A stretch of 29,621 nt of DNA from Candidatus Delongbacteria bacterium (GTDB lineage: Bacteria; CAIWAD01): positions 1 to 29,621 of the forward strand of contig JACKCN010000011.1 in assembly GCA_020634015.1 (NCBI GenBank), in the 5' to 3' direction. Position numbers and translations under genes: made by a program. How positions within the stretch are numbered: position 1 is the stretch's first letter; every line of letters starts with the position of its first letter. Under the pieces are notes generated by a model, which was not told where the DNA came from, searched no databases, and worked only from the letters and a program-made list of their open reading frames with translations. Positions 18,171 through 26,488 of the stretch are shown here, in pieces.

Positions 18171-19061
18171 TCAGTCCTCGCGCCCGTCCGGTCGGGGCAG
18201 GGCAAGCAATTCGGCGCGCAGTGCCGGGTCCGCCGCCAGCGGGTTTTCTCCGAGGGACTCCAGCAGTTCCAGCAGTGTGGCGCTCAGCAAGCGGTAACTG
18301 AGACCCGCGCGGGTCGAGCCGTGTTCCGCCAGCCAGTCGAGATGTCGTCGCAGGCTGACCGTGTCACCGCGTCGCAGGGGGCCGCTGAAGGCGGGCTGGC
18401 CGCTGGCCTGAGCCAGTTCCTGATGGCGCAGGGTCTGGCTCATGATCGGCAGAAGCGCCGAACGCATTTCCCCACGGCGTTCGGGAGCCCAGAGCTGCAA
18501 GGCCTGTTCGAGCAGCGCCGGCAGCAGGTTGGAAACCCACACGGCTGACAGATGCCAGGCCAGTTGTTCTTTTTCATCCAGGACCCTGTACTGAGCACCC
18601 AGGCTGTCCAGGAGCTGGCTCAGCATGCTGGTCGCGGCTTCCGTTCCACAAAGCCCCCACCAGGGAATATGTGGTTCCTTCTCCCACAGATCGCTGTGGT
18701 CCGGCGGGAAGCTCTGCAGCGGATGCAGCAAGGCGGGTTGCCAACCCAGAGCCTGCAGAGGGTTCAGCACGGCCAATGGGGTGGCGGCACTCAGGTGGGC
18801 CACCACTCCCGGTTTGGGTCCCGATCGGTGCCGCAGCTCTTCCACAAGAGCAGGCAGCTCGCGGTCCTGCACGGCCAACAGCAACAGCTCGCAGTCGGGC
18901 AGCACCTTGGGCACGTCGCGCCGGATGGGCAAGTCATGGGAACCGCGACGGGAGCGGTCGATGAGCAGATCACACTGGAATCCGTGTGCCCGACTCAGGG
19001 CTTTCAGAACCGCACGCCCTGCAGCGCCAGCCCCTATGCAGATGCAACGAATCGACGGCAT
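18171..19061 (-). CDS. Rossmann-like and DUF2520 domain protein
   Basis: This 296-residue protein starts with a nucleotide-binding Rossmann fold (IRCICIGAGAAGRAVLKAL, residues 4-22) and ends with a helical DUF2520 domain (about 145-285, including SGPLRRGD and HLDWL). The architecture resembles ProC and 6-phosphogluconate dehydrogenase relatives, so NAD(P)-dependent oxidoreductase activity is likely; the substrate is unknown. GGAG lies five bases before the ATG. It sits 65 bases after purA and 27 before porX. I recall DUF2520 genes near porX or tsaE in Bacteroidetes, so the link may be conserved. The glycine loop is GAGAAG, close to the GxGxxG consensus. Confidence 0.88.
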   Translation of the reverse strand: MPSIRCICIGAGAAGRAVLKALSRAHGFQCDLLIDRSRRGSHDLPIRRDVPKVLPDCELLLLAVQDRELPALVEELRHRSGPKPGVVAHLSAATPLAVLNPLQALGWQPALLHPLQSFPPDHSDLWEKEPHIPWWGLCGTEAATSMLSQLLDSLGAQYRVLDEKEQLAWHLSAVWVSNLLPALLEQALQLWAPERRGEMRSALLPIMSQTLRHQELAQASGQPAFSGPLRRGDTVSLRRHLDWLAEHGSTRAGLSYRLLSATLLELLESLGENPLAADPALRAELLALPRPDGRED

Positions 19062-19126
19062 GGATTCTCCAGTTCTTTGCCCGGTGATGCGACAGGCGGG
19101 TCCGGGAGGCCCGGCACTGGAAGGAA

Positions 19127-20401
19127 TCAGCGGCTGAGCAGGAGGGATCGCTCGGGGCCGGTGGAAACCCAGCTCAGCCGGGCGTTCAGCGAGTCAGCAA
19201 GGAACTCGAGGTAAGTTCGGGCCTCGACGGGCAGATCTTCGTAGGACTTCGCCTCGGCGACCTGCCCCTGCCAACCCGGCCAGCGGCTCCAGATCGGCTC
19301 CACGGGTCCTTCGAGCAGGGATGTATCCTCGGGAAAGTGCTCGTGCAGGACGCCATTCAGACGGTAGGCGGTGCACACAAGGATCTCCTTGACTCCGTCC
19401 AGAATGTCCAGCTTGGTGATCGCCAGATCGGTAAAGCCATTGACGCGGGCCGACTGACGGGCGGCCACCATGTCAAACCATCCGCAGCGCCGGGGCCTTC
19501 CGGTGGTGGCACCGAACTCTCCCGCACGGCGGCGGAATTCATCTTCGAACTCCGGGTCGTCAAAGGCGCTGGGAAAGGGGCCATTGCCCACCCGCGTGGT
19601 GTAGGCCTTGAAGATGCCAATGACCTGACGCACCTGCATGGGTGACACGCCGCCACCGGTACAGGCACCGCCCGCGATGGGATTGGAGGATGTCACGAAG
19701 GGGTATGTGCCCCAGTCCACGTCCAGCAGAGCGCCCTGGGCACCCTCCATCAGCACATCGGCGCCTTCGGCCAGCAGGTCGTTCACCGGACGGGAGGTGT
19801 CCCCCAGATAATCCTGCAACTCGCGGCCCACGGCCAGACTGTCTTCCAGGATCTGATCCACATCCAGCAGGGGAAGTCCGGCGGCCTTCAGTCGGTCGGC
19901 CAGCTCGAGGCAACGCTCCTGGATGCGGGGAATCAACCGTGCGGGGTCGAGGAAGTCGGCGAATCGCAGCCCACGGCGGGAGATCTTGTCCACATAACAC
20001 GGACCGATGCCGCGGCGCGTGGTGCCAATGGCTTTCTGGCCCGCCTCGCGTTCGGCCAGATCGTCCAGCACCAGATGCCAGGGCATGATCACATGACAGG
20101 CGGGGGAAATGATCAGGTTCTCGCTGCCGTGGCCGGCAGCCTGGACTTCGGCGATTTCGGTGCGCAGGGCCCAGGGGTCCAGAACGACACCCGGAGAGAT
20201 GTAACAGAGGCAATCGGGGTGGAGGATGCCGGTGGGCAACTGATGCAGCACGAGCCGCCGCCCCCCGCGCACGACCGTGTGGCCGGCATTGGGGCCGCCT
20301 TGATAGCGTACGACGGCCTTGAACCGGGGTGACAGAGCATCGACGATCTTGCCTTTGCCCTCATCACCCCACTGGCCGCCGACGAGAATCGAGACCGGCA
20401 T
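19127..20401 (-). CDS. purA: Adenylosuccinate synthetase
   Basis: PurA joins IMP and aspartate with GTP hydrolysis, the first step from IMP to AMP. The 424 residues are the normal length. The signature GQWGDEGKGK is at residues 9-18 (catalytic Asp13), followed by GGPNAGHTV, the IMP-binding region around TTRRGIGPCYVDK, EGAQGALLDVDWGTYPFVTSSNP and the aspartate/GTP-binding end (RRCGWFD, SRWPGW, STGPERS). AGGAG lies 7 bases before the ATG and overlaps the secF stop region, 10 bases away, so it is co-transcribed with secDF. That pairing is not functional in any obvious way. Confidence 0.98.
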   Translation of the reverse strand: MPVSILVGGQWGDEGKGKIVDALSPRFKAVVRYQGGPNAGHTVVRGGRRLVLHQLPTGILHPDCLCYISPGVVLDPWALRTEIAEVQAAGHGSENLIISPACHVIMPWHLVLDDLAEREAGQKAIGTTRRGIGPCYVDKISRRGLRFADFLDPARLIPRIQERCLELADRLKAAGLPLLDVDQILEDSLAVGRELQDYLGDTSRPVNDLLAEGADVLMEGAQGALLDVDWGTYPFVTSSNPIAGGACTGGGVSPMQVRQVIGIFKAYTTRVGNGPFPSAFDDPEFEDEFRRRAGEFGATTGRPRRCGWFDMVAARQSARVNGFTDLAITKLDILDGVKEILVCTAYRLNGVLHEHFPEDTSLLEGPVEPIWSRWPGWQGQVAEAKSYEDLPVEARTYLEFLADSLNARLSWVSTGPERSLLLSR

Positions 20402-20411
20402 GAAGAGGCTC

Positions 20412-21329
20412 CTAGTGGCGCAGCATTTCCTTGTTCTGGTAGCGCTGGTACCATTCGATCAGGATCGGAGAGGCGATGTAGATCGAGGAGTAGGTACCCA
20501 CGATGATACCCACGAACAGGGCGAATACCATCGGCTTCAGTGTTTCACCACCGAAAATGAGCATGACCACGACCACGAACAGGGTGGTGGCGGCGGTCAG
20601 GATGGTACGGCTCAGGGTCTGGTTGATGCTGGCGTTGACGATGTCGACGATCGGCCGCCCCGCCATGCGCTTCAGATTCTCACGGATGCGGTCATAGACC
20701 ACGATGGTGTCGTTCAGCGAGTAGCCCACGATGGTCAGCAGGGCCGCGATGATCGAGAGGCTGATTTCCGTCTTCAGAATGGAAATGATGCCCATCATGA
20801 TCAGCACGTCGTGCGCCGTGGCGGCAAGGGCCCCGATGGCGAACTTGAACTCGAAACGCACCGTGATGTACACCACGATCAGCAGCAGTGACACAACCAC
20901 CGCCAGCAGGGCGTCCCACTTCAGCTCTTCACCCACGCGGGGGCCGATGCGGTCGACCTTGCGCAGTTCATGGGCATTGTTCTGGAACTTGCTGTTGAGC
21001 AGGGATTCGATGGCGGCCTGCTTGTCGGCACTGACCTGCTCACCGGGAATCTTGATCAGCGATTCGGTGCTGTTCTGCTGGATGTCCTTGAGCGTCGTGA
21101 TTTCGGCGGAAATCCCGGCTTCGTTCAGGACCGTGCGCAGTTCCCCGTCGGACACCGGTTGCTCGAAGCGATACTGCAACAGGGTTCCGCCGGTGAAGTC
21201 GATGCTGTAGACCAGGCCATGGTGAATGACCATGAAGAACAATCCCACCAGCAGCAGCAGGCCGGAGGCCCCCAGTGCGTAGAAGCGCTTGCTGGCGAAA
21301 TCGATCTTGCTTTCGCGAATGAACTCCAT
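20412..21329 (-). CDS. secF: Protein translocase subunit SecF
   Basis: SecF pairs with SecD in the membrane complex that uses the proton gradient to pull preproteins across after SecA-driven steps. The 305-residue protein has TM1 (about 19-37), the family motif YSIDFTGGTLL, a periplasmic P4 domain (about 45-125), RIGPRVGEEL before TM2, five further helices and the conserved GYSLNDTIVVYDRIREN, with its Asp in a membrane helix. It starts 14 bases after secD. Length and order are normal. Confidence 0.97.
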   Translation of the reverse strand: MEFIRESKIDFASKRFYALGASGLLLLVGLFFMVIHHGLVYSIDFTGGTLLQYRFEQPVSDGELRTVLNEAGISAEITTLKDIQQNSTESLIKIPGEQVSADKQAAIESLLNSKFQNNAHELRKVDRIGPRVGEELKWDALLAVVVSLLLIVVYITVRFEFKFAIGALAATAHDVLIMMGIISILKTEISLSIIAALLTIVGYSLNDTIVVYDRIRENLKRMAGRPIVDIVNASINQTLSRTILTAATTLFVVVVMLIFGGETLKPMVFALFVGIIVGTYSSIYIASPILIEWYQRYQNKEMLRH

Positions 21330-21343
21330 GGGAGCAGAATCTC

Positions 21344-23239
21344 CTAGATGCTCAGCTTCTTGGCTTCGAAGTCGGTGAAGCGCTCGAAGAGCAGATGGGT
21401 CACGATGATGGCGGTGTACATGGACGAGACGATGCCGATCATCAGGGTCAGGGCAAATCCGCGAATGGGGCCCGAACCGAACTGGTACAGCACCACACCC
21501 GCAATCAGGGTCGTGAGGTTGGCGTCCACAATGGTGGTGAAGGCGCGGTCGAAGCCGGCATCGATGGCGGCCCGGATGCTGCGCCCGGCACGAACCTCTT
21601 CACGGATGCGTTCGAAAATCAGCACGTTGGCATCCACGGCCATACCCATTGTCAGAATGATGCCCGCGATGCCGGGCAGCGTCAGGGTGGCCCCGAATGC
21701 CGCAAGAATCGCCAGAATGAAGACGATGTTCAGCACCAGGGCAACCACACTGTAGCCCCCGGGCTTGTTGTAGTAGATCACCATGAAGATGGCCACGATC
21801 AGGAAGCCGAAGATCGCCGAGTTCTTGCCGGCGCGGATGCTGTCCACACCCAGGCTGGCACCCACGGTGCGCTCTTCCACGACTTTCACGGTGGAGGGCA
21901 GGGCGCCGTGCTTCAGCAGGTTGGCCAGTTCGCGGGCTTCCTCGATGGAACTCATGCCTTCGATGATCGCCTGGCCGTTGGGGATTCGGTTGCGGATCAC
22001 GGGCGCCATGAAGACACGGTCGTCCAGCACGATGGCCAGGCGGCGGTCCTTGTAGGCCTCGGTGATGCGGGCGAAGGTGCGGCTGCCTTCCTTGTTCATG
22101 CTGAGCTGCACGATGGCGCTGCCCGCCTTGCCCGAACTGTAGCCCTGGTCGATGTTCACGCCTGCATCTTCCAGCACGGCGCCGGTCAGGTCGGCCTGGC
22201 GACGCACGAGGAACAGCTCGCCGAAGTTCTCTTCGCCCATGGGCTCCATCTTGCCCAGCAGCATCTGCGAGGTGGACGGAATCACCTGCTTCACGTCATC
22301 GCGAGCCAGGATCTGAAGCACGCGGTCGCGGTTCTGCTCGCTGACCATCACACCGCTGCGGCCCTGGATCACGGTCAGCAGACTGTAGAAGGGTTCGGCG
22401 CTGTCCGGAGTGGCAGCATCCAGGCCACTGAGGGCGTCATTGGAAAGAGGATCAAGTTCGGTGGTGTCGCTGCTGGCCACGGTTTCCGTGGTGGCGGCAA
22501 GTTCCGCGGTGCTGTCGGCGGCATCGGCCACCAGACTGTCCGAGGCGGCGGTTTCCAGCTTGGCCTGCTTGTTCTTGAGCAGATTGTTGATGTCTTCCAG
22601 GACCGTATTGGTCTTGACCACATCCTCGACCAGCTTGAACTCGAGCAGGGCCGTCTTGCCGATCATGCGGCGGGCGGCTTCGGGGTCGTTCACACCGGCC
22701 AGCTCGACCACGATGCGACGCTGACCCTGCTTGGTGATCGACGGCTCCTGAAGACCCGTTCCGTCCACGCGGTTGCGCAGGATGGTCAGCGAGTTGTCGA
22801 TGGCGTCCTTGGACTGGGTCTCCAGTTCGGCCAGCACGTCTTCATTGCTGCGACGCCCTTCGGCTCCGCGGTTGAAGTACTCGCTGAGCGGCAGGTCGCT
22901 GAACTTGTCGGCGAAGAGAGACCAGAAGTCGGACAGGTCGCTCAGCTCGGCATCCAGTTCGCGCAGGCGGGTTTCGAAGCGGCTGTCCTTGTTGCGGGCC
23001 AGGTTGTCGACCAGGCTGACCAGGTCCACTTCCAGCACCATGTGCATGCCGCCCTGCAGGTCCAGACCCTGCTTGATGCTCTTCGAGCGCAGCTCCACGG
23101 CTTCCTTGGGATCCATGGCATGCAGCTCTTCCGGCGTGTAGCGGGCGAGCTGGATCGTGGGATACAGCTTCCAGCCAGCCAGCAGGATAAACACCGCCAG
23201 CAGAATCCAGCGCAGGCGGTTGTTGTGGCGATGTTCCAT
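21344..23239 (-). CDS. secD: Protein translocase subunit SecD, with a low-complexity insertion
   Basis: The 631-residue SecD has TM1 (about 9-28), the signature QGLDLQGGMHMVLEV (57-71), a large periplasmic P1 domain and five C-terminal helices with GMAVDANVLIFERIREE. The P1 domain holds an Ala/Ser/Thr/Asp-rich stretch at about 228-282 with little order and few hydrophobic residues, and a helical insertion at about 75-145. The 228-282 stretch is likely a disordered periplasmic loop. ATG 23239 is preferred, since the frame upstream (to 23338) adds a non-conserved Cys-containing leader; GGAG lies about 11 bases upstream. It heads the minus-strand run of seven genes. Confidence 0.96.
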   Translation of the reverse strand: MEHRHNNRLRWILLAVFILLAGWKLYPTIQLARYTPEELHAMDPKEAVELRSKSIKQGLDLQGGMHMVLEVDLVSLVDNLARNKDSRFETRLRELDAELSDLSDFWSLFADKFSDLPLSEYFNRGAEGRRSNEDVLAELETQSKDAIDNSLTILRNRVDGTGLQEPSITKQGQRRIVVELAGVNDPEAARRMIGKTALLEFKLVEDVVKTNTVLEDINNLLKNKQAKLETAASDSLVADAADSTAELAATTETVASSDTTELDPLSNDALSGLDAATPDSAEPFYSLLTVIQGRSGVMVSEQNRDRVLQILARDDVKQVIPSTSQMLLGKMEPMGEENFGELFLVRRQADLTGAVLEDAGVNIDQGYSSGKAGSAIVQLSMNKEGSRTFARITEAYKDRRLAIVLDDRVFMAPVIRNRIPNGQAIIEGMSSIEEARELANLLKHGALPSTVKVVEERTVGASLGVDSIRAGKNSAIFGFLIVAIFMVIYYNKPGGYSVVALVLNIVFILAILAAFGATLTLPGIAGIILTMGMAVDANVLIFERIREEVRAGRSIRAAIDAGFDRAFTTIVDANLTTLIAGVVLYQFGSGPIRGFALTLMIGIVSSMYTAIIVTHLLFERFTDFEAKKLSI

Positions 23240-23280
23240 ACCTTCAAGGCTCCATGAGGTCAGATTTTTAGCAAGCCCGC

Positions 23281-23310
23281 AAGGTAGGATTGGCTCGGCC
23301 ACAAAAGCAA
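23281..23310 (-). promoter_or_regulatory. Possible promoter of the secD operon
   Basis: On the minus strand TTGCTT (23310-23305) and TACCTT (23286-23281) are 18 bases apart, about 35 bases before the secD start. Both boxes match the consensus only partly. Confidence 0.3.
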
Positions 23311-23370
23311 CGCAGAAGGACCGCTGGCAGGTCCTCATTCCGAGCTTCCCTTGAATAAGGAGAGAAAGGC

Positions 23371-23982
23371 ATGCTTCCCGAGCTGGAAAACCCCTGGATT
23401 CTGCAGTCCAGCGAGACGATCGTCCGCAATCCCTGGTTCCATCTGCGCCGTGACCAGGTCCATCACCGCCTGAGTGGCCCCGGCCAGTACTGGGTCATCG
23501 AAGCGCGACCCGCTCTGGGTGTCGTGGCCGTGGATGATGGGGGCCGGATCGTGCTGGTGGGCCAGTTCCGCTACCCACTGGGTCATTCCAGCTGGGAATT
23601 GCCGGAAGGTGGTGGAGAACCGGGCGAGGAGCTGCTGGAAACCGCGATGCGCGAACTGAAGGAAGAAACCGGGCTGATCGCCACACGCTGGACCCGTCTG
23701 GGCCACGTGCACACCTCGAACTGCTTCAGCGACGAGACCGGCACGATCTTCCTGGCCGAAGGACTCCAGGCGGGAGATGCGGCCCCGGACCCCACCGAAG
23801 TACTGCAACTGAAGACCATTGCCCTGAAGGATGCGATGCACTGTGTGCGCCAAGGACTGATCACCGACGCCATCACCGTGGCGGGCCTCTACTTCTATCG
23901 GGATTATCTGGCAGGTGAGCTGAGCGCGGAAGCCCTGTCCGCCGAGGAGGTGCAGAAATGCCACTCCCGGCTGAATCTTTGA
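23371..23982 (+). CDS. Nudix hydrolase, ADP-ribose pyrophosphatase-like
   Basis: This 203-residue enzyme probably hydrolyses nucleoside diphosphate sugars such as ADP-ribose. The Nudix box spans residues 80-102 with Gly80, Glu86, R94-E95 and E98-E99 all in place. The order GQFRYPLGHSSWELPEGG before the box is typical of ADP-ribose pyrophosphatases of the NudF group, with a beta-rich N-terminal domain. AAGGAG lies about 10 bases before the ATG. It is divergent from secD, sharing a 130-base region. The true substrate is not visible. Confidence 0.93.
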   Translation: MLPELENPWILQSSETIVRNPWFHLRRDQVHHRLSGPGQYWVIEARPALGVVAVDDGGRIVLVGQFRYPLGHSSWELPEGGGEPGEELLETAMRELKEETGLIATRWTRLGHVHTSNCFSDETGTIFLAEGLQAGDAAPDPTEVLQLKTIALKDAMHCVRQGLITDAITVAGLYFYRDYLAGELSAEALSAEEVQKCHSRLNL

Positions 23983-24127
23983 GGCCCGCAGCTTTGGCGA
24001 CGTCTCCGGCCGGCGTTTGATAGAAGGCTTGAAACTGCTAACCTGAGCCGTTTTGTTGCCAATACTCCGCCAACTATCCGCGGATTATGACCCGGACAAC
24101 CCGTCTGATGTTCAAATTGGATCCTGC

Positions 24128-24976
24128 ATGATCAAAGTCAGCACAGTTCTGAATCGTTGGCTCTCTGCCCGCTCCCGGTGGATTCTTGCTCTTGGCATGT
24201 GCCTGTGTGCCACCCTGGTCTACCGCCTCTATCGGGACATCGCGGATGAACTTCTCTTCCAGCAGAATCACGAACTGCGCCTGGCTCTCGAGCAATCCAA
24301 TGCACGCATCGACCTCCTGCAGAAGCGCATCAGCAACCTGAACGAGCAGGATTCCGACCTGCGTGAGTTCGCCCAGCTCGAAGCGATTGACGCCGACATC
24401 CGCGAGATGGGTGTGGGCGGTACGGTTCCCAGTCCGTGGAGCCGCGACCCGGAAGACTCGCAGCTTGACCGCCTGGACCAGCTGGATCGTCAGCTGGCCC
24501 TGCTCGAATCCAGCATGAGCGAGATCCGGTATACGGTGGAAGCGCGCAGCGAGGAGCTGCAGCACATCCCCAGCATGCGTCCCATCCCCGGTGCGCGCAT
24601 CACGTCCGGTTTCGGCCGCCGCCCCGACCCCTTCACCAACCATCCCCGCATGCATCGCGGTGTGGACTTCCATGCCCCCATGGGCACCCAGATCGTTGCC
24701 CCCGCCGCCGGCAAGGTGATCCAGGCCAGCCGCAGCAATGGGCTGGGCCGCACGATCCGCATCGACCACGGCAACGGTGTCGTCACCACCTACGGCCACC
24801 TGCTGAAGTTTTCGGTGAAGGTGGGCGAGAATGTGGAACGGGGACAGCTGATCGGCCTGGTGGGCAACAGCGGCCGCAGCACGTCCAGCCATCTGCATTA
24901 CGAAGTGGTGGTGCGCGGCAACAACGTGAACCCGACCGATTACTTCCTGGCGGATGAGCTGGCCTGGGAAGAATGA
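24128..24976 (+). CDS. Membrane-anchored M23 (LytM) peptidase
   Basis: This 282-residue protein has one N-terminal transmembrane helix (about 17-35), coiled coils (about 38-85 and 110-145), then a C-terminal M23 domain (about 150-275). All metal and catalytic residues are present: H176 and D180 in HRGVD, H224 in YGHL and HLH at 255-257, so it should be an active periplasmic endopeptidase cutting peptidoglycan crosslinks, unlike the degenerate EnvC-type activators. ATG 24128 begins the membrane protein; a TTG reading from 24053 adds 25 unlikely residues. The ribosome site is weak (TTGGA). It follows the Nudix gene by 145 bases. Confidence 0.93.
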   Translation: MIKVSTVLNRWLSARSRWILALGMCLCATLVYRLYRDIADELLFQQNHELRLALEQSNARIDLLQKRISNLNEQDSDLREFAQLEAIDADIREMGVGGTVPSPWSRDPEDSQLDRLDQLDRQLALLESSMSEIRYTVEARSEELQHIPSMRPIPGARITSGFGRRPDPFTNHPRMHRGVDFHAPMGTQIVAPAAGKVIQASRSNGLGRTIRIDHGNGVVTTYGHLLKFSVKVGENVERGQLIGLVGNSGRSTSSHLHYEVVVRGNNVNPTDYFLADELAWEE

Positions 24977-24989
24977 GCGACTCGTCCTC

Positions 24990-25205
24990 ATGACGGATTC
25001 CGAGCCCCGCTGCTCCTGCGGGCATACCACCGATCACAAGCTTGTCACCCGACGTGTGGAGTACAGCTGGCTGGGCTGGCTGATGATCTTCGTGGGCATC
25101 TCCGCCCATCCGCTGCGTGTACGCTATCAATGCCTGAAATGCGATCAGGTGCTGCATGTGGAATCCGATCCCCGTGTCATTCGCGACAAGCGTCGACACG
25201 ACTGA
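24990..25205 (+). CDS. Small zinc-ribbon protein
   Basis: This 71-residue protein has paired cysteines CSC near residues 8-10 and CLKC near residues 47-50, a possible zinc site, separated by a hydrophobic stretch (WLGWLMIFVGIS) that could be a membrane-associated helix. ATG 24990 lies 13 bases after the M23 peptidase stop, and the frame overlaps its end if started earlier, so it is probably co-transcribed and translated by reinitiation; no clear ribosome site is seen. Function unknown. Being short, it is less sure than its neighbours. Confidence 0.6.
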   Translation: MTDSEPRCSCGHTTDHKLVTRRVEYSWLGWLMIFVGISAHPLRVRYQCLKCDQVLHVESDPRVIRDKRRHD

Positions 25206-25291
25206 GCGCAGCCCCGGCCGTACCCATTCCCGGCACGACCCGGAATGATCGACCACAGACCTGCTCCCGAAAACCTGCACCGACCAAAGAA

Positions 25292-25313
25292 AAAGCCCGG
25301 CATGCCGGGCTTT
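25292..25313. terminator. Bidirectional intrinsic terminator
   Basis: AAAGCCCGGC and GCCGGGCTTT form a perfect inverted repeat around the centre AT. On the minus strand the stem runs into TTTTTCTTT, on the plus strand into TTTCG. It lies between the convergent zinc-ribbon and DUF4097 genes and can end both. Confidence 0.85.
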
Positions 25314-25364
25314 CGCATTGGCCCGCGTCAGCAGACCGTTCACTGATCACACGACGCCCTGGCC

Positions 25365-26360
25365 TCAGTGAGCCGTGTTCGCATTGCGGTCCAGGTCGAT
25401 GTTGCCGGCGGAAGTCCTCAACACCAGCTCGGGGCCACCCTTGTTCAGCTGGCCGCTGGCACGGTACTCCAGAAACTCGCCGGTGACGGCGATCGGCAGC
25501 TGGGTCCGGATGCGACCCGCGCTGGTCATGGCATCCAGGTCCAGATTCAGTCCGTCAGCCACCGTCACACTGATGTTGCCGGCCGCGGTGCTGGCATGGC
25601 AGTCCTCAGCGGGTTGCATGGTCAGCTCGGTCTCGATGTTTCCACCCGCCGTCTCCAGATCGAAGGCGGCTCCGGCTTCGGACAGTGAAATGTTGCCGCC
25701 GGAGGTGCGGGCCACCACGGGACCGCGGCTCTGCTCGATCCGGATCGAGCCGCCACTGGTGGTGGCCACCAGCTCGCCCACGGACTCACTCACCCGGATA
25801 TCGCCCCCCGCGGTTTCCAGCACGGCTTTCCTGTCGCAGCTTTTGAGGTTGATCGAACCACCGGCCGTAATGGCCTGCACGGGTCCGCTGATCGCCCCCA
25901 GTGTCACTCCTCCTCCGGCCGTCTCGCAGATGGCCCGGCCATCCAGATCGCCCACGCGGATGCCGCCACCGGAAGTCGCGATGTCCACCGAGTAGGTTCT
26001 GGGAACCGAGATCGCGAAGCTCAACTCGATCTGGTCGCTGTAATTGTGCCTGCCGGTCCGATCCACGGTGACCTGCACGTCATCGCCCTTCCCGTCCATT
26101 TCGAAGCGATAGTGATCCAGCACCTCGCGCGCTTCTTCTTCGTTGCGCGCCTTGACCTTGCGTTCGATGGTCACGCGCACCTGTTCCTTGTCCCAGGACA
26201 CCACCTCCACCGAACCTTCCGCGGTGTCAAGAAAGAGCGTACCGCCCGCATGGACCGTGAAGTCCTTGTCCAGCGTGTCCTCGATCCGGGCTCCGAAAGC
26301 CACGGCAGCCAGCAGGTTGCTGCCGAGCAGGCCCAGCAGCAGTTTGTGTCGAACGGTCAT
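25365..26360 (-). CDS. DUF4097 family secreted beta-repeat protein
   Basis: The 331-residue protein has a signal peptide (about 1-24), an N-terminal beta domain, then about ten repeats of the form T(A/S)(G/A)GxI spaced 17-22 residues apart (for example ETAGGGVTL, TTSGGSIRI, RTSGGNISL, STAAGNISV) from residue 128 to the end. This is the right-handed beta-helix pattern of DUF4097/YvlB/LiaX-type proteins. It should be exported and either periplasmic or outer-surface; adhesion or envelope stress sensing are family suggestions only. GGAGG lies four bases before the ATG. SHOCT/DUF2089 genes are often linked to this family and lie at 11655-12501 here. Confidence 0.87.
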   Translation of the reverse strand: MTVRHKLLLGLLGSNLLAAVAFGARIEDTLDKDFTVHAGGTLFLDTAEGSVEVVSWDKEQVRVTIERKVKARNEEEAREVLDHYRFEMDGKGDDVQVTVDRTGRHNYSDQIELSFAISVPRTYSVDIATSGGGIRVGDLDGRAICETAGGGVTLGAISGPVQAITAGGSINLKSCDRKAVLETAGGDIRVSESVGELVATTSGGSIRIEQSRGPVVARTSGGNISLSEAGAAFDLETAGGNIETELTMQPAEDCHASTAAGNISVTVADGLNLDLDAMTSAGRIRTQLPIAVTGEFLEYRASGQLNKGGPELVLRTSAGNIDLDRNANTAH

Positions 26361-26488
26361 GGTTCCTCCAGGAGTCGGCGGTGTGAATGGTGTCCTGCGA
26401 ACAGGGCCTTTCGACCGGCCTGGCGTCCCTCCGGTTTCAATCAGGAGTCCATTGGCGAATGGCGCCCGGAATGGACCTGAGGACTGGA

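Noticed and set aside
21395..23257. Long plus-strand open frame (620 codons) opposite secD
   Set aside because: It mirrors secD, is rich in Gly, His, Gln and Asp, and has no motif or ribosome site.
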